A stretch of 31,444 nucleotides of DNA from NCBI GenBank assembly GCA_964453155.1, contig CAYVQU010000049.1:1-31444 (forward strand). The letters are read 5' to 3'. A model generated the notes under the pieces. The model had not been told where the DNA came from and made no database searches. It was given only the letters and a program-made list of their open reading frames with translations. The translations under genes and the position numbers were made by a program. This document shows, piece by piece, positions 15,190 to 23,892 of this stretch; position 1 is the first letter of the stretch, and each line of letters begins with the position of its first letter. The DNA is from CAYVQU01 sp964453155. Its GTDB lineage: Bacteria > Chloroflexota > Anaerolineae > Anaerolineales > UBA11858.

Positions 15190-15816
15190 ATGTCGCAAGT
15201 TGAACTGTTTGCCGATCCCCCGACCCAATACGAATCGCTTGATCATTTATTGCAATCCATGTGTGCAATGACCGACGATCCCCTGGTCACCGCGGGCACT
15301 AACGTCGTCATCAGCCGCGGCAATCCTGAGGCCAAACTCCTGATTGTTGGTGAAGCCCCTGGCCCCCAAGAAAATATTCAGGGTAAACCATTTGTTGGCC
15401 GGGCGGGGCAACTCCTCGATAAAATTCTTCAGGCCGTCGATTTTGACCCCGAAACCGATGTCTATATCACCAATTCTGTTTTTAGGATGCCGCCTGGTGA
15501 GGGGGGCAAAGCCTTTCGGAAACCCGCTACTCAAGAAATCGAATACTATAAACCGTACGTTTTGGAAATTATTCGTTTGATAGACCCCCAAATCATGCTG
15601 CTGACCGGTAACGTGGCCTGCCATTCCATTCTCGGTCAAACCGGGATTACCCGCCTGCGCGGCGAATGGACTCAAATCCAAGGCCGCTGGGTGATGCCAA
15701 TTTTTCACCCCTCCTACTTGCTCCGCAATCCCGCCCGTCATCCTGGTTCTCCCAAAGCTCAGATGTGGGATGATATTCGAGAGGTCAGGCGGAAATATGA
15801 TGAATTAGTGGGATAG
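15190..15816 (+). CDS. Family-4-type uracil-DNA glycosylase lacking Fe-S cysteines
   Basis: The 208-residue protein has the uracil-DNA glycosylase fold signatures GEAPGPQEN (54-62) and HPSYLLR (173-179), plus LLTGNVACHSIL, and the length fits family 4. It would remove uracil from DNA as the first step of base-excision repair. Family-4 enzymes normally hold a [4Fe-4S] cluster with four cysteines, two in an N-terminal C-x2-C, one before RPP and one before RP. Here the product has only Cys25 and Cys144. The expected sites read CAMT (25-28), FRMPP (98-102) and YYKPY (119-123), so three of four ligands are missing. The start is secure (AGGAG seven bases upstream). It may be a cluster-free variant. 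Confidence 0.85.
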   Translation: MSQVELFADPPTQYESLDHLLQSMCAMTDDPLVTAGTNVVISRGNPEAKLLIVGEAPGPQENIQGKPFVGRAGQLLDKILQAVDFDPETDVYITNSVFRMPPGEGGKAFRKPATQEIEYYKPYVLEIIRLIDPQIMLLTGNVACHSILGQTGITRLRGEWTQIQGRWVMPIFHPSYLLRNPARHPGSPKAQMWDDIREVRRKYDELVG

Positions 15817-15992
15817 CTCTAAGAAAAAACTGCGTGAGCGCGGCGAACGCAGAGAGAAAAAATCAGGCTCTGTGGACGCGGCGTGCTTCACATCGTTGCG
15901 CGCTACTCAGGATGCTGGATCTCTTGCATCTCAATTGGAGTGTATCGCAGAGTGACATGGAGTTTTTCGGAAGGTAATTCCTTAATCATCAC

Positions 15993-17147
15993 TTAGAAAA
16001 GTATTCTCTCAAGAGCGCTGACCAACGCCGCCATATCATCTGCAGCGTTGTAGGCCTGGATCGAAACCCGGATGAGGGGGTGGTCATTCCACCGCATGAG
16101 GGGCACCTCAATCCGAAATTCATCCTGCAAGTGCGCTTTTACAGTGTTGACATCGACCTCTGGGAGGCGCACTGAAACCATTTGGCCTAGCCAATCCCCC
16201 GAATCGGGTGAAATGGAGTCTAATCCGGTGATGGCGTTGATCTGGTGACGAACTTCTAGCGCCATTTGATGACATCGGACGCGGACCTGCTCCCAATTAT
16301 GTTCAGCCATGAAGTTAATCGCCGCCGGGATGGATAAAAACGGGGATAAATCGCGCGTCCCCTGCCACTCATGATAATCGATATACTGGATGCCACTCCC
16401 GAATCCAGGATCGGTTTCATACCCCCAGCTGACCACCAGTGGATCGAGTTGTTCCTGTATTTCAGGGCGGGCATATAGGAATGAAGTCCCCTTAGGCGCC
16501 AGCATCCATTTGTGACAAGCCCCAGTATAAATATCGGCTCCAACAGCCTGTAAGTCGACTGGAATCTGACCCGGCGCATGAGCCCCATCCACAATTGATA
16601 AAATACCTGCAGCGCGCGCCCGGTGGCATATTTCCTTGACCGGGAAAATCAGCGCGGTTGGGCTGGTGATATGGCTGATGAAAACTACTTTGGTGCGCGG
16701 CGTGATCCCCGTCCAAAACTGCTCAACGAAATCGGCCGGGGTGGTAACCGGTAAAGGAATGGGCTGCTGAATAAACCTGGCCCCGGTTTGCTTGCAGATG
16801 TATTGCCAGGTGCGTTCCATCGCCCCATATTCGTGATTGGTGGTCAGTATTTCATCGCCGGGTTGCAAATCCAGGTTACGGACGACCATGTTGATCGCGG
16901 TGGTGGGGTTGGGGAAGTAAACCACATCATCGGCCGCGCAATTCAAGTATGCCCCCAGCTTTTGGCGGGCGGTTCGCATCAGTTCGGGCGCGCGCCTCAT
17001 GAGAAAATCTACTGGTTGATGTTCTAACTCCCGCTGCCAGTTCTGATACGCCTCAAAAACGGGGCGCGGACAAGCCCCAAAAGAGCCGTGGTTTAAAAAT
17101 ATAATACCAGGGTCCAGTAGAAAGTGATCTTGGTGATTGAGAGGCAT
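15993..17147 (-). CDS. Class-V PLP aminotransferase, isopenicillin-N-epimerase-like
   Basis: A fold-type-I PLP enzyme of 384 residues, near full family length. The cofactor lysine is Lys213 in GACHKWM, and the pyridine-binding pair is Asp187 and His190 in VDGAHAPGQ. The opening FLNHGSFGACP is characteristic of the isopenicillin-N-epimerase-like and cysteine-desulfurase-like branch. Possible reactions are amino-acid epimerisation, transamination or desulfuration. No conserved catalytic cysteine loop for sulfur transfer is evident, so desulfurase activity is less likely. GGAG precedes the ATG by eight bases. A small palindrome, AATTTGA-AAA-TCAAATT (17163-17179), lies just upstream. Neighbours give no pathway clue. 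Confidence 0.85.
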   Translation of the reverse strand: MPLNHQDHFLLDPGIIFLNHGSFGACPRPVFEAYQNWQRELEHQPVDFLMRRAPELMRTARQKLGAYLNCAADDVVYFPNPTTAINMVVRNLDLQPGDEILTTNHEYGAMERTWQYICKQTGARFIQQPIPLPVTTPADFVEQFWTGITPRTKVVFISHITSPTALIFPVKEICHRARAAGILSIVDGAHAPGQIPVDLQAVGADIYTGACHKWMLAPKGTSFLYARPEIQEQLDPLVVSWGYETDPGFGSGIQYIDYHEWQGTRDLSPFLSIPAAINFMAEHNWEQVRVRCHQMALEVRHQINAITGLDSISPDSGDWLGQMVSVRLPEVDVNTVKAHLQDEFRIEVPLMRWNDHPLIRVSIQAYNAADDMAALVSALERILF

Positions 17148-17162
17148 CTAGCTATCTCCACT

Positions 17163-17179
17163 AATTTGAAAATCAAATT
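17163..17179. promoter_or_regulatory. Small palindrome upstream of the aminotransferase
   Basis: AATTTGA and TCAAATT form a perfect 7-bp inverted repeat around AAA, 16-32 bases before the minus-strand start codon. It could be an operator or chance in AT-rich DNA. Confidence 0.3.
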
Positions 17180-17280
17180 ATTTTGTGCAAATTCCTGGTT
17201 TTTTCTCCGCGAACTCCGCGTGCTCTGGTGTTCAATTTCGGTTGCGACTGGCCGCTATGTCATGTGATTTGTCGAGGGAC

Positions 17281-18309
17281 TTACAGTTTTTCAGCCTCAA
17301 CAATACAGTAAAAGGGTTCAATAGCCAGTTTTTTACCAAATTGAATATATTCTGTCATTTTTAGTCCACATTCTTTCAGGAACGATTCAACGGCCGTTTG
17401 GGGATCCTCCGACATATCGATACCAAATTTCGCCGGCTCTCCCATACTTTCGATCAGACTCATGTTTCTTTTAGCGATAAATGAATATTCACCTGAACTG
17501 TATGATTTGGAATAAAAGTCTTGCGCGATGACACTTCCGGCTACACATAAATCAGCCATATCCTGTAGTGTTTCTTTAACTAGTTCAGCTTCTAAATATA
17601 AGGAAACGCTTTGCCACAGGAACAAGGTTTTTTGGGTTTTGTCAAAACCAGCTTCTACTAGTTTATCCACCCAAGATTCGGTGGCATAATCGACTGGGAT
17701 ATAGGTGATCCAATCATGCTGTAGCCCTGCTTTTTTCATTGTTTCAACTTTAACATTGACGGTATTAGCCTGGTCGAGTTCAAAAACCTTTCGCTTTTTT
17801 CCTTGGGTGAAATGCAGCGCGATAAGATCAAAACCAGCTCCAGGAAGGACAATCTGCTCCATTTCATCCACATATTTTTCCATAATCTTGTCAAACGTAA
17901 CCACGCGACTGCCCGAAATGGCAGCTAAGTTCGCTTCTTCTGGTTCAGCAACTTCTGAAAGTTTGGTTTTAAAGCCAAATAACCGTTGAGAAAGGATAAG
18001 CGCGCCCATGATCGTCCACAAACCAAAATGGGATTCACAAGGAAAGTTTTTGGTAAAGGTCACCGAAAATGGGTCCGGTCTGGTGTCCAGATAATGCATG
18101 AACCACCGATATTGAAGCGCTTGACCTGCCGAGTAGGAGACCCCCAATTTCTTGCTATTGGCCATTTCTTTGTACATGCCAACAATTAGCCCAATAATTG
18201 CTAATGGAATAAAGAGTATTTGAATTGGGATATAGAGAATGACTTGAAAAACCTTAATTACGAACCGCACTATGCCCGGAAGCTGTTTTTTTGTGTTTTT
18301 GTCTGTCAT
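17281..18309 (-). CDS. Membrane-anchored LCMT-like SAM-dependent methyltransferase
   Basis: Numbering from ATG 18309, residues 15-45 form a long hydrophobic segment (one or two membrane passes), followed by a class-I methyltransferase of the leucine-carboxyl-methyltransferase-like family. Matching motifs are LPGAGFDLIAL (155-165), the acidic SAM ribose motif KVFELDQ (174-180), and a PVD stretch followed by a LYLE-like motif. In the usual family the segment before LYL holds Glu-Gly, here Gln-Ser, so substrate handling may differ. An upstream TTG start is in frame, but GGGAGGA sits just before ATG 18309. The product is 342 residues. The methyl acceptor is unknown; the anchor suggests a lipid or membrane-near acceptor, which is inference. 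Confidence 0.75.
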   Translation of the reverse strand: MTDKNTKKQLPGIVRFVIKVFQVILYIPIQILFIPLAIIGLIVGMYKEMANSKKLGVSYSAGQALQYRWFMHYLDTRPDPFSVTFTKNFPCESHFGLWTIMGALILSQRLFGFKTKLSEVAEPEEANLAAISGSRVVTFDKIMEKYVDEMEQIVLPGAGFDLIALHFTQGKKRKVFELDQANTVNVKVETMKKAGLQHDWITYIPVDYATESWVDKLVEAGFDKTQKTLFLWQSVSLYLEAELVKETLQDMADLCVAGSVIAQDFYSKSYSSGEYSFIAKRNMSLIESMGEPAKFGIDMSEDPQTAVESFLKECGLKMTEYIQFGKKLAIEPFYCIVEAEKL

Positions 18310-18438
18310 CAAATCCTCCCGCAAGTTGTGTTGGACAACTTTACTTGCCTTGGTACATTGTTGGCCTAAATCAGATTGATCTGGAGCAGTTCGATAATCC
18401 GGAGATGAAATGTCCGTCCGGTCTCCACTAGGATACAG

Positions 18439-19485
18439 CTACCTTTGAACCCGTCCGGAAGCATCTCCACCTGCCAACCGCTCAACTTCTGCTACTGTCG
18501 CAAGATTGATATCACCCAATATCGAGTGTTTCAAACACGAAGCTGCCACGGCGTATTCGAGCGCTTCTGCGTCAGCCATACCAGTGTGTAAAGCATAGAT
18601 CAGACCCGCTGCGAAAGAATCACCCCCGCCAACCCGGTCAACGATATCGGTAATATCAAATCGGCGGCTGACGAAGAAATCTGCACCGTTATACAAACAG
18701 GCCGACCAACCATTATGGCTGGCACTGTAACTCTCGCGCAGGGTGATGGCTTGATATTTTAAGTTCGGGAAAGTGGCAAACATTTTCTTGGCGAGGGCCT
18801 CGTACCGGGCGGAATCGAGTTCGCCACTATGGACGGCCGATTCCCAATCCTCGGCGTCGACGCTGACTCCCAGCGACCGCTGGCAGTCTTCCTCGTTAGC
18901 GATCCCCACATCGACAAATTTCACCAGTTTGCCCATCACTTCGGGAGCGGTTTTGCCATATTGCCACAGCTTTTTGCGGAAATTGTAGTCGCACGAAACG
19001 GTTACGCCAAACTCCTGGGCTTTTTGTACCGCCGTTAAAGCCAGTTCAGCTGCCGGTTCGCTCAATGCGGGGGTGATGCCAGTAATGTGGAACCAACCGG
19101 CAGCACCGAAAATGGCAGCCCAATCAAAATCAGCTACCGTCGCGGTCGAAATTGATGAGTTGGCCCGATCATAAACCACATTCGAAGGCCGTTGATTGGC
19201 CCCGGTTTCCAGAAAGTAAATTCCGACCCGCTCACCCTGCCGGGTGATATAGGAAGTGTCCACTCCTAAGGCCCGCAGCGCGCGGTTGGCCGCATCACCG
19301 AGGGGATTCGCCGGTAACGCGGTGACAAACGCAGCCTCCAAACCGAAATTGGCCAACGAGGCGGCCACATTGGCCTCCCCACCGCCAAAGGTGGCTTCTA
19401 AACTGGGCGATTGGAAGAAACGCTCGAAACCGGGCGATTTCAAGCGGAGCATTACTTCACCGAGAGTCACAATTTTTTTAGGCAT
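18439..19485 (-). CDS. kdgK: 2-keto-3-deoxygluconate kinase (PfkB family)
   Basis: This enzyme phosphorylates 2-keto-3-deoxygluconate to KDPG, the substrate of the neighbouring aldolase. The 348-residue PfkB-type protein has the N-terminal GGGEANVA substrate motif (34-41) and the C-terminal ATP/anion-hole signature DRVGGGDSFAAGL (283-295) with catalytic base Asp289. CGGAGAA precedes the ATG. It lies 92 bases downstream of eda on the same strand, separated by a palindromic repeat, and the order eda-kdgK implies a shared transcript. The pair completes the lower branch of hexuronate or Entner-Doudoroff metabolism. Other PfkB sugar kinases are possible, but the aldolase neighbour makes this reading strong. 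Confidence 0.85.
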   Translation of the reverse strand: MPKKIVTLGEVMLRLKSPGFERFFQSPSLEATFGGGEANVAASLANFGLEAAFVTALPANPLGDAANRALRALGVDTSYITRQGERVGIYFLETGANQRPSNVVYDRANSSISTATVADFDWAAIFGAAGWFHITGITPALSEPAAELALTAVQKAQEFGVTVSCDYNFRKKLWQYGKTAPEVMGKLVKFVDVGIANEEDCQRSLGVSVDAEDWESAVHSGELDSARYEALAKKMFATFPNLKYQAITLRESYSASHNGWSACLYNGADFFVSRRFDITDIVDRVGGGDSFAAGLIYALHTGMADAEALEYAVAASCLKHSILGDINLATVAEVERLAGGDASGRVQR

Positions 19486-19505
19486 TTGGTTTCTCCGATT
19501 TGTAA

Positions 19506-19560
19506 CCGCGAATTACACTAATCTTCACGAATATTCATATAGTTTGCCGAAAATTCGCGG
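19506..19560. repeat. Palindromic repeat, CCGCGAATT type, between eda and kdgK
   Basis: CCGCGAATT (19506-19514) and AATTCGCGG (19552-19560) are perfect 9-bp arms around a 37-base AT-rich middle. Same family as 5434-5486. It lies inside the probable eda-kdgK transcript. Confidence 0.6.
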
Positions 19561-19577
19561 AATAAGCGATTTTACAT

Positions 19578-20219
19578 TTAGATTTCTCGAATCTTTTTTA
19601 CTAACGCTACAGCTTCTTGGGTCAATTGAGTAATCTTTTCGAATTCACCGGCCGCGATCAGCGATTTCTTGACCAACCAACTCCCCCCGCATGCCAGAAC
19701 TGCGGGGATGGCCAGGTAGTCACCGAGATTTTGGGGGCTAATTCCTCCGGTCGGGATGAACCGAATCCCACCATAGGGGGCCGCGATTGCCTTTAAGGCC
19801 GGGATCCCACCCAATGCCTGGGCCGGGAAAAATTTGAGGGCCGTCAACCCATATTTCATAGCCATGTTGATTTCAGTTGGGGTCGCGACACCCGGGAAGA
19901 TCGGGGTGTCATGTTCCAGGCTGAATTCGACCACGTCCGCGTCGAAACCGGGGGTAACGATGAATTTTGCACCATTGTCAAGTGCTTGTTGGGCCTGTTC
20001 AACGGTTAAGACCGTCCCGGCGCCGACTAGCAAATCAGGGAAATTTTCAGCCATAGTCCGAATACTCTCCGCGGCCGCGGCGGTGCGGAAGGTGATCTCG
20101 GCGCAAGCTAGTCCGCCAGCGAGGAGGGCCGCGCCGAGGCCCGTGGCATCTTTAGCATCTTCAATAGCAACAACGGGCACAACTCCAAGTTGAGCAATTT
20201 TTTCCTTGATGGAAGTCAT
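19578..20219 (-). CDS. eda: KDPG/KHG aldolase
   Basis: Eda splits 2-keto-3-deoxy-6-phosphogluconate into pyruvate and glyceraldehyde-3-phosphate through a Schiff base. In this 213-residue protein the Schiff-base lysine is Lys129 in ALKFFPA. Glu41 and Arg45 lie in EITFRT, GAGTVL (66-71) is the usual loop, and PTGGI is the phosphate-binding end. Length and motif order are normal. AAAGGA precedes the ATG. It is followed by kdgK on the same strand. The upper-pathway enzymes (isomerase, dehydratase) are not in the window, so whether the flux comes from uronates or gluconate is open. Confidence 0.93.
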   Translation of the reverse strand: MTSIKEKIAQLGVVPVVAIEDAKDATGLGAALLAGGLACAEITFRTAAAAESIRTMAENFPDLLVGAGTVLTVEQAQQALDNGAKFIVTPGFDADVVEFSLEHDTPIFPGVATPTEINMAMKYGLTALKFFPAQALGGIPALKAIAAPYGGIRFIPTGGISPQNLGDYLAIPAVLACGGSWLVKKSLIAAGEFEKITQLTQEAVALVKKIREI

Positions 20220-20238
20220 ATTTTTCCTTTGGGATTCA

Positions 20239-20480
20239 TTAAGTAGTCTGTCTCATAACAAATTAGATTAACGTCATTGCGAACCCCACAGGGGTGAAGC
20301 AATCTGAATCAATTCTAGCTACGTTAGCTTATTTACGAGACGGATTAATTAAGTATTTATCGGAAAGTGTCTGAAATTAACGTCACTGCGAGCGGAGCGA
20401 AGCAGTCTGAATGCCGGTCTAGTAGATTGCTTCGTCGGCTCCGCCTCCTCGCAATGACGTAATTAAAATACTTTCCGGAG
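20239..20480. repeat. Two abutting MITE-like inverted-repeat elements
   Basis: The 381-base gap 20220-20600 is mostly filled by two imperfect palindromes. Element A (20239-20352) has arms beginning TTAAGTAGTCTGTCTC and, on the other strand, TTAATTAATCCGTCTC. Element B (about 20351-20480) has arms beginning CGGAAAGTGTCTGAA and CGGAAAGTATTTTAA. Both share an internal core, TTAACGTCAYTGCGA followed by GAAGCARTCTGAAT (copy A from 20268, copy B from 20378). Element B also carries the inverted form AGATTGCTTCG and CGCAATGACG. No open frame is present, so these look non-autonomous. Confidence 0.65.
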
Positions 20481-20600
20481 TCCACTTATGTTAAATCCGA
20501 TTGATTCTAGCATATTTAGGGCGGTAGCTTTATAATTTCGCCGTCAAATATTGCCCCATTTTCTTTTTTATCCGATAGCGATTTCACCTTAAAAAATACG

Positions 20601-21812
20601 ATGAACACTGTGCCAAACTTCAAGCTTACCTCAGAATTTGTTGCTCAAATAGAACAAGAATTAACTGCCAATATTCTCCCATTCTGGCTAAACCAAACGA
20701 AGGATCCCGTCAATGGAGGCTTCTTTGGGGCTGTTTCCAATAGTCTTCAGGTTGACAATACAATTCCTCGCACGGCGATTCTGTGCGCCCGTATTTTGTG
20801 GACTTTTTCGGCCGCATACCGCAAAAATGGGCATCCAGAGTACCTCGCAATGGCCCAGTACGCGCACCAATATCTGACCCAAGTTTTTTGGGATACGGAG
20901 CACGGCGGACTGTACTGGTCGGTGGATGCTCAGGGCAATCCAGCTTTAGACCGCAAACATCATTATGTCCAGGCTTTTGGGATTTATGGATTGACTGAAT
21001 ACTACCGCGTTACCCAAGATGACCTCAGCCTAAAGCTAGCTCAGGAATTATTTCAGCTTTTGGAGGCCCATGCTTTTGATCCGGTGCACGGCGGCTATAT
21101 CGAAGGTAGTTGTCGTTCTTGGGGTTCACTAGCCGACATGCGGCTCAGCGATAAAGAGATTAACTGTCGTAAAACGATGAATACCATGCTCCATATTTTG
21201 GAAGCTTATACGAATCTGCTGAGAGTTTGGGATAATCCCCACCTCAAGACTCAGCACCGGGCTCTGATCGAAATCTTTTTGACCAAAATTATCAACCCGG
21301 ACAATCATCATTTCCGCCTCTTTTTTGATGATGGCTGGCAATCACTGGATGATCATATCTCCTACGGTCATGACATTGAGGGGAGTTGGCTGCTGGTGGA
21401 GGCCGCTCAAGTGCAGGCTGATTCTGGTCTATTAAACCGAGTGGAAAATAAGGCCACCCAAATGGCTGCGGCCGTTTATGCTAACGGGTTGGATCAAGAT
21501 GGGAGCCTGTTTTATGAGGGTGATCCCTCCGGCCTGACGAATTCAAATAAATCCTGGTGGGTGCAAGCCGAGGCGATGGTGGGGTTTTACAATGCGTTCC
21601 AACTCACCGGGGATGAAAAATATTTACTCGCGGTCCAACAGCTCTGGACTTATATTCAAAATTATTTGGTTGATCCGATCTATGGCGGTTGGATCAAAGC
21701 GCGCCGTCGAGATGGAACCATCGTTGCGAGTACGCCAAAAACCGGACCCTGGGAGTGTCCTTACCACCATAGTCGAGCCTGTTTGGAAATGTTGGATCGG
21801 ATCGAGTTGTAA
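20601..21812 (+). CDS. AGE-superfamily sugar epimerase, probable cellobiose 2-epimerase
   Basis: Members of this alpha/alpha-barrel family interconvert glucose and mannose units at the reducing end of oligosaccharides or isomerise free sugars. The segments typical of cellobiose 2-epimerase are all present: KTMNTMLHILEAYTNL with His198, SYGHDIEGSWLL with His257 and Glu260, WWVQAEA (319-325), and GPWECPYHHSR with His389. The 403-residue length fits. There is no signal peptide, so it acts in the cytoplasm. No clear ribosome site precedes ATG 20601, and the upstream 380 bases hold two palindromic elements. N-acylglucosamine 2-epimerase or mannose isomerase is a less likely alternative because of the SYGHDIE motif. 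It converges on the signalling operon, 26 bases apart. Confidence 0.85.
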   Translation: MNTVPNFKLTSEFVAQIEQELTANILPFWLNQTKDPVNGGFFGAVSNSLQVDNTIPRTAILCARILWTFSAAYRKNGHPEYLAMAQYAHQYLTQVFWDTEHGGLYWSVDAQGNPALDRKHHYVQAFGIYGLTEYYRVTQDDLSLKLAQELFQLLEAHAFDPVHGGYIEGSCRSWGSLADMRLSDKEINCRKTMNTMLHILEAYTNLLRVWDNPHLKTQHRALIEIFLTKIINPDNHHFRLFFDDGWQSLDDHISYGHDIEGSWLLVEAAQVQADSGLLNRVENKATQMAAAVYANGLDQDGSLFYEGDPSGLTNSNKSWWVQAEAMVGFYNAFQLTGDEKYLLAVQQLWTYIQNYLVDPIYGGWIKARRRDGTIVASTPKTGPWECPYHHSRACLEMLDRIEL

Positions 21813-21838
21813 CCGAATGGCGGGATGCCGATTTTTGG

Positions 21839-22786
21839 TTAATATTCTCCCCAAACGGTGACCCGATTGCGGCCGGATTCTTTGGAATGATAAAGAGCCT
21901 GGTCGGCCTGATCGATGAGAGTCTTCAAATCGGTGGCTTCTTCATTATCCCAACTCGATACTCCTAGACTGATGGTCGTAGTTAGATTGATTTGTCCATC
22001 CGTCAAGTTTGTGGTGGCGACTTGTTCTCGCAAGCGTTCGGCCGCGTTGTAGGCGGCCGCGATGGTTGAATCTGGCATCAGGATAATAAATTCTTCACCC
22101 CCATACCGGGCTAGAATGTCAACGCTGCGGATCGCATCCTGGCACAGAGCAGCCAGGTTGGCAAGGACCTGATCGCCGACGAGATGGCCGTGGGTATCGT
22201 TGACCTGTTTGAAATGGTCAATGTCGAATAGGATCAGGGACAAGGGCGTCGTATAGCGTTTGCTGCGTTCGAGTTCTTCTTCAGATCGTTCGAAGAAGAA
22301 ACGACGATTATAAATATTCGTCAGCGGGTCGACGGTTGCCATCCGTTCTAACTCGGCCTCGTATTCCTTGCGACGGGCAATCTCATTTTCGAGATCGACG
22401 ATCAATTTACGGATGGCTAGATGAGTGGCAACCCGCGCCAAGACTTCTTGCTCCTGAAAAGGCTTCGTGACATAGTCGGCACCTCCGATTTCGAAGGCTT
22501 TGACTTTATCCAACACATCATCCAGCGCCGAGATGAAAATCACGGGGATCGCGTGGGTTCGTTCGTCAGCTTTCAACCGCCGGCAGACTTCATAACCGTC
22601 CATTTCCGGCATCATAATATCCAGGAGAATTAAATCCGGGAGACTTCTCTCGACGGAGGCTAAGGCCCGGTTCCCATTAGGCATCGGGCGGGTTTTGTAG
22701 CCATGGTTCACTAATATTTCATTTAGTAGATGCAAATTGGCCGGGGTGTCATCTACAATCAGAATACTGGCTTTTTTATCTGTCAT
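21839..22786 (-). CDS. Response regulator with GGDEF diguanylate cyclase domain
   Basis: A REC domain (1-120, phospho-acceptor Asp56 in DLILLDIMMP, Lys108 in TKPF) is joined through a short coiled coil to a GGDEF domain. The active loop is GGEEF (229-233), an active form, and RSVD (220-223) placed five residues upstream is a complete product-inhibition I-site. The protein (315 residues) should make cyclic-di-GMP when phosphorylated and be feedback-regulated. Its start overlaps the stop of the upstream REC-kinase by four bases (ATGA). Its REC is strikingly like that kinase's REC, pointing to a local duplication. The third gene in a three-gene signalling operon. Confidence 0.92.
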   Translation of the reverse strand: MTDKKASILIVDDTPANLHLLNEILVNHGYKTRPMPNGNRALASVERSLPDLILLDIMMPEMDGYEVCRRLKADERTHAIPVIFISALDDVLDKVKAFEIGGADYVTKPFQEQEVLARVATHLAIRKLIVDLENEIARRKEYEAELERMATVDPLTNIYNRRFFFERSEEELERSKRYTTPLSLILFDIDHFKQVNDTHGHLVGDQVLANLAALCQDAIRSVDILARYGGEEFIILMPDSTIAAAYNAAERLREQVATTNLTDGQINLTTTISLGVSSWDNEEATDLKTLIDQADQALYHSKESGRNRVTVWGEY

Positions 22787-23892
22787 GATTCATCCTTATC
22801 TGGGGGCAAACTGAAATAGAACCGGCACCCCTTTCCGGGCAACCCAGCACTTTCGACTCCGGCCTCGCCGCCCAGTTTTTTGGTAATCCGCTTGACGATG
22901 GATAGACCTAAACCATGGCCACTGAAGCGGACCTCATCCAGGTGGGTGAATTCTGTAAACAAAACTGCTTGTTGCTCTGGCGTGAGGCCCGTGCCGTTAT
23001 CCTGGATCCAAAAGCGGATCATGCCATTAGCGATGATTTCAGAGCCAAACTGCAAGCGGGGGGGCTGACCGCCGTATTTGAGCCCATTGGTAATATAGTT
23101 AACCCAAATTTCCTCAATCCATGGGGCATATCCACGCGCGTAATCCCATTTTTCGGGTAATGAAATCTCACCGGCGTGCTGTTCAATCGTCAATGCCAGA
23201 TTTCGCAGGACCTCATCCATCAGCCGGGCCATATCAATGGGCTCCGATTTTACATCTTCTTGCCGGATTTTCGAGAGCTGCAATAACTCATTGATAATGC
23301 GATCCATTCGGGCCCCATTGCGGGTGATGCCGGTGAGACAGGTTTGCAAATATTCATCAGGCATCTCTTCCAGGGCGGCTGCCAACATGCTGCCATACCC
23401 GGTGATCGAACTGAGCGGATTCTTGAGATCGTGGGCCACAACCCGGGCAAATGCATCTAGTTCTTGATTGCGCTCTGCTAATAAAGTGTTCTGCACTTGA
23501 ATTTCCCGCACCATTTGGTGCATGGCCATATGGGTTTTTACCCGGGCATACACTTCAACTTCGTCATAGGGCTTCGTGATGTAATCGACTGCCCCGCAAT
23601 CAAATGCTTTAACTTTATCGAAAACATCATCCAAAACACTGATGAAGATCACCGGAATTTCACGAGTGTGTTCCTGAGATTTTAGTCGCTGACAGACTTC
23701 ATAACCATCCATATCCGGCATCATGATATCTAGCAGGATCAAGTCCGGGATACTCTTTTCCACGGAGGCCAGGGCGCGGGGACCGTTCGGCATCAGACGC
23801 GTTTTATAACCCCGCCGCTGCAATAATTCAGCTAAGAGATGCAGGTTGGCTGGCTCATCATCGACCAATAAAATTGAGCCGAAATCATTCAT
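22783..23892 (-). CDS. REC-linked histidine kinase
   Basis: An N-terminal receiver (Asp55 in DLILLDIMMP, Lys108 in TKPY) precedes a coiled coil, a HisKA helix with His154 in VVAHDLKNPL, and an HATPase domain with N-box VNYITNGLKYG (264-274), DNGTGL and GHGLGLSI. All kinase residues are present. It has no membrane segment, so it is a soluble relay that can receive phosphate on its REC and then sign to another regulator. The start lies eight bases inside the end of the large hybrid kinase gene, and the stop overlaps the cyclase gene, so all three are translationally coupled. A plausible path is propeller kinase to this kinase to the cyclase. Confidence 0.92.
   Translation of the reverse strand: MNDFGSILLVDDEPANLHLLAELLQRRGYKTRLMPNGPRALASVEKSIPDLILLDIMMPDMDGYEVCQRLKSQEHTREIPVIFISVLDDVFDKVKAFDCGAVDYITKPYDEVEVYARVKTHMAMHQMVREIQVQNTLLAERNQELDAFARVVAHDLKNPLSSITGYGSMLAAALEEMPDEYLQTCLTGITRNGARMDRIINELLQLSKIRQEDVKSEPIDMARLMDEVLRNLALTIEQHAGEISLPEKWDYARGYAPWIEEIWVNYITNGLKYGGQPPRLQFGSEIIANGMIRFWIQDNGTGLTPEQQAVLFTEFTHLDEVRFSGHGLGLSIVKRITKKLGGEAGVESAGLPGKGCRFYFSLPPDKDES

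Noticed and set aside
15817..15992. Possible gene remnant after the uracil glycosylase
   Set aside because: The stretch holds only degenerate CGCAGAG-type repeat wording and no open frame of note.
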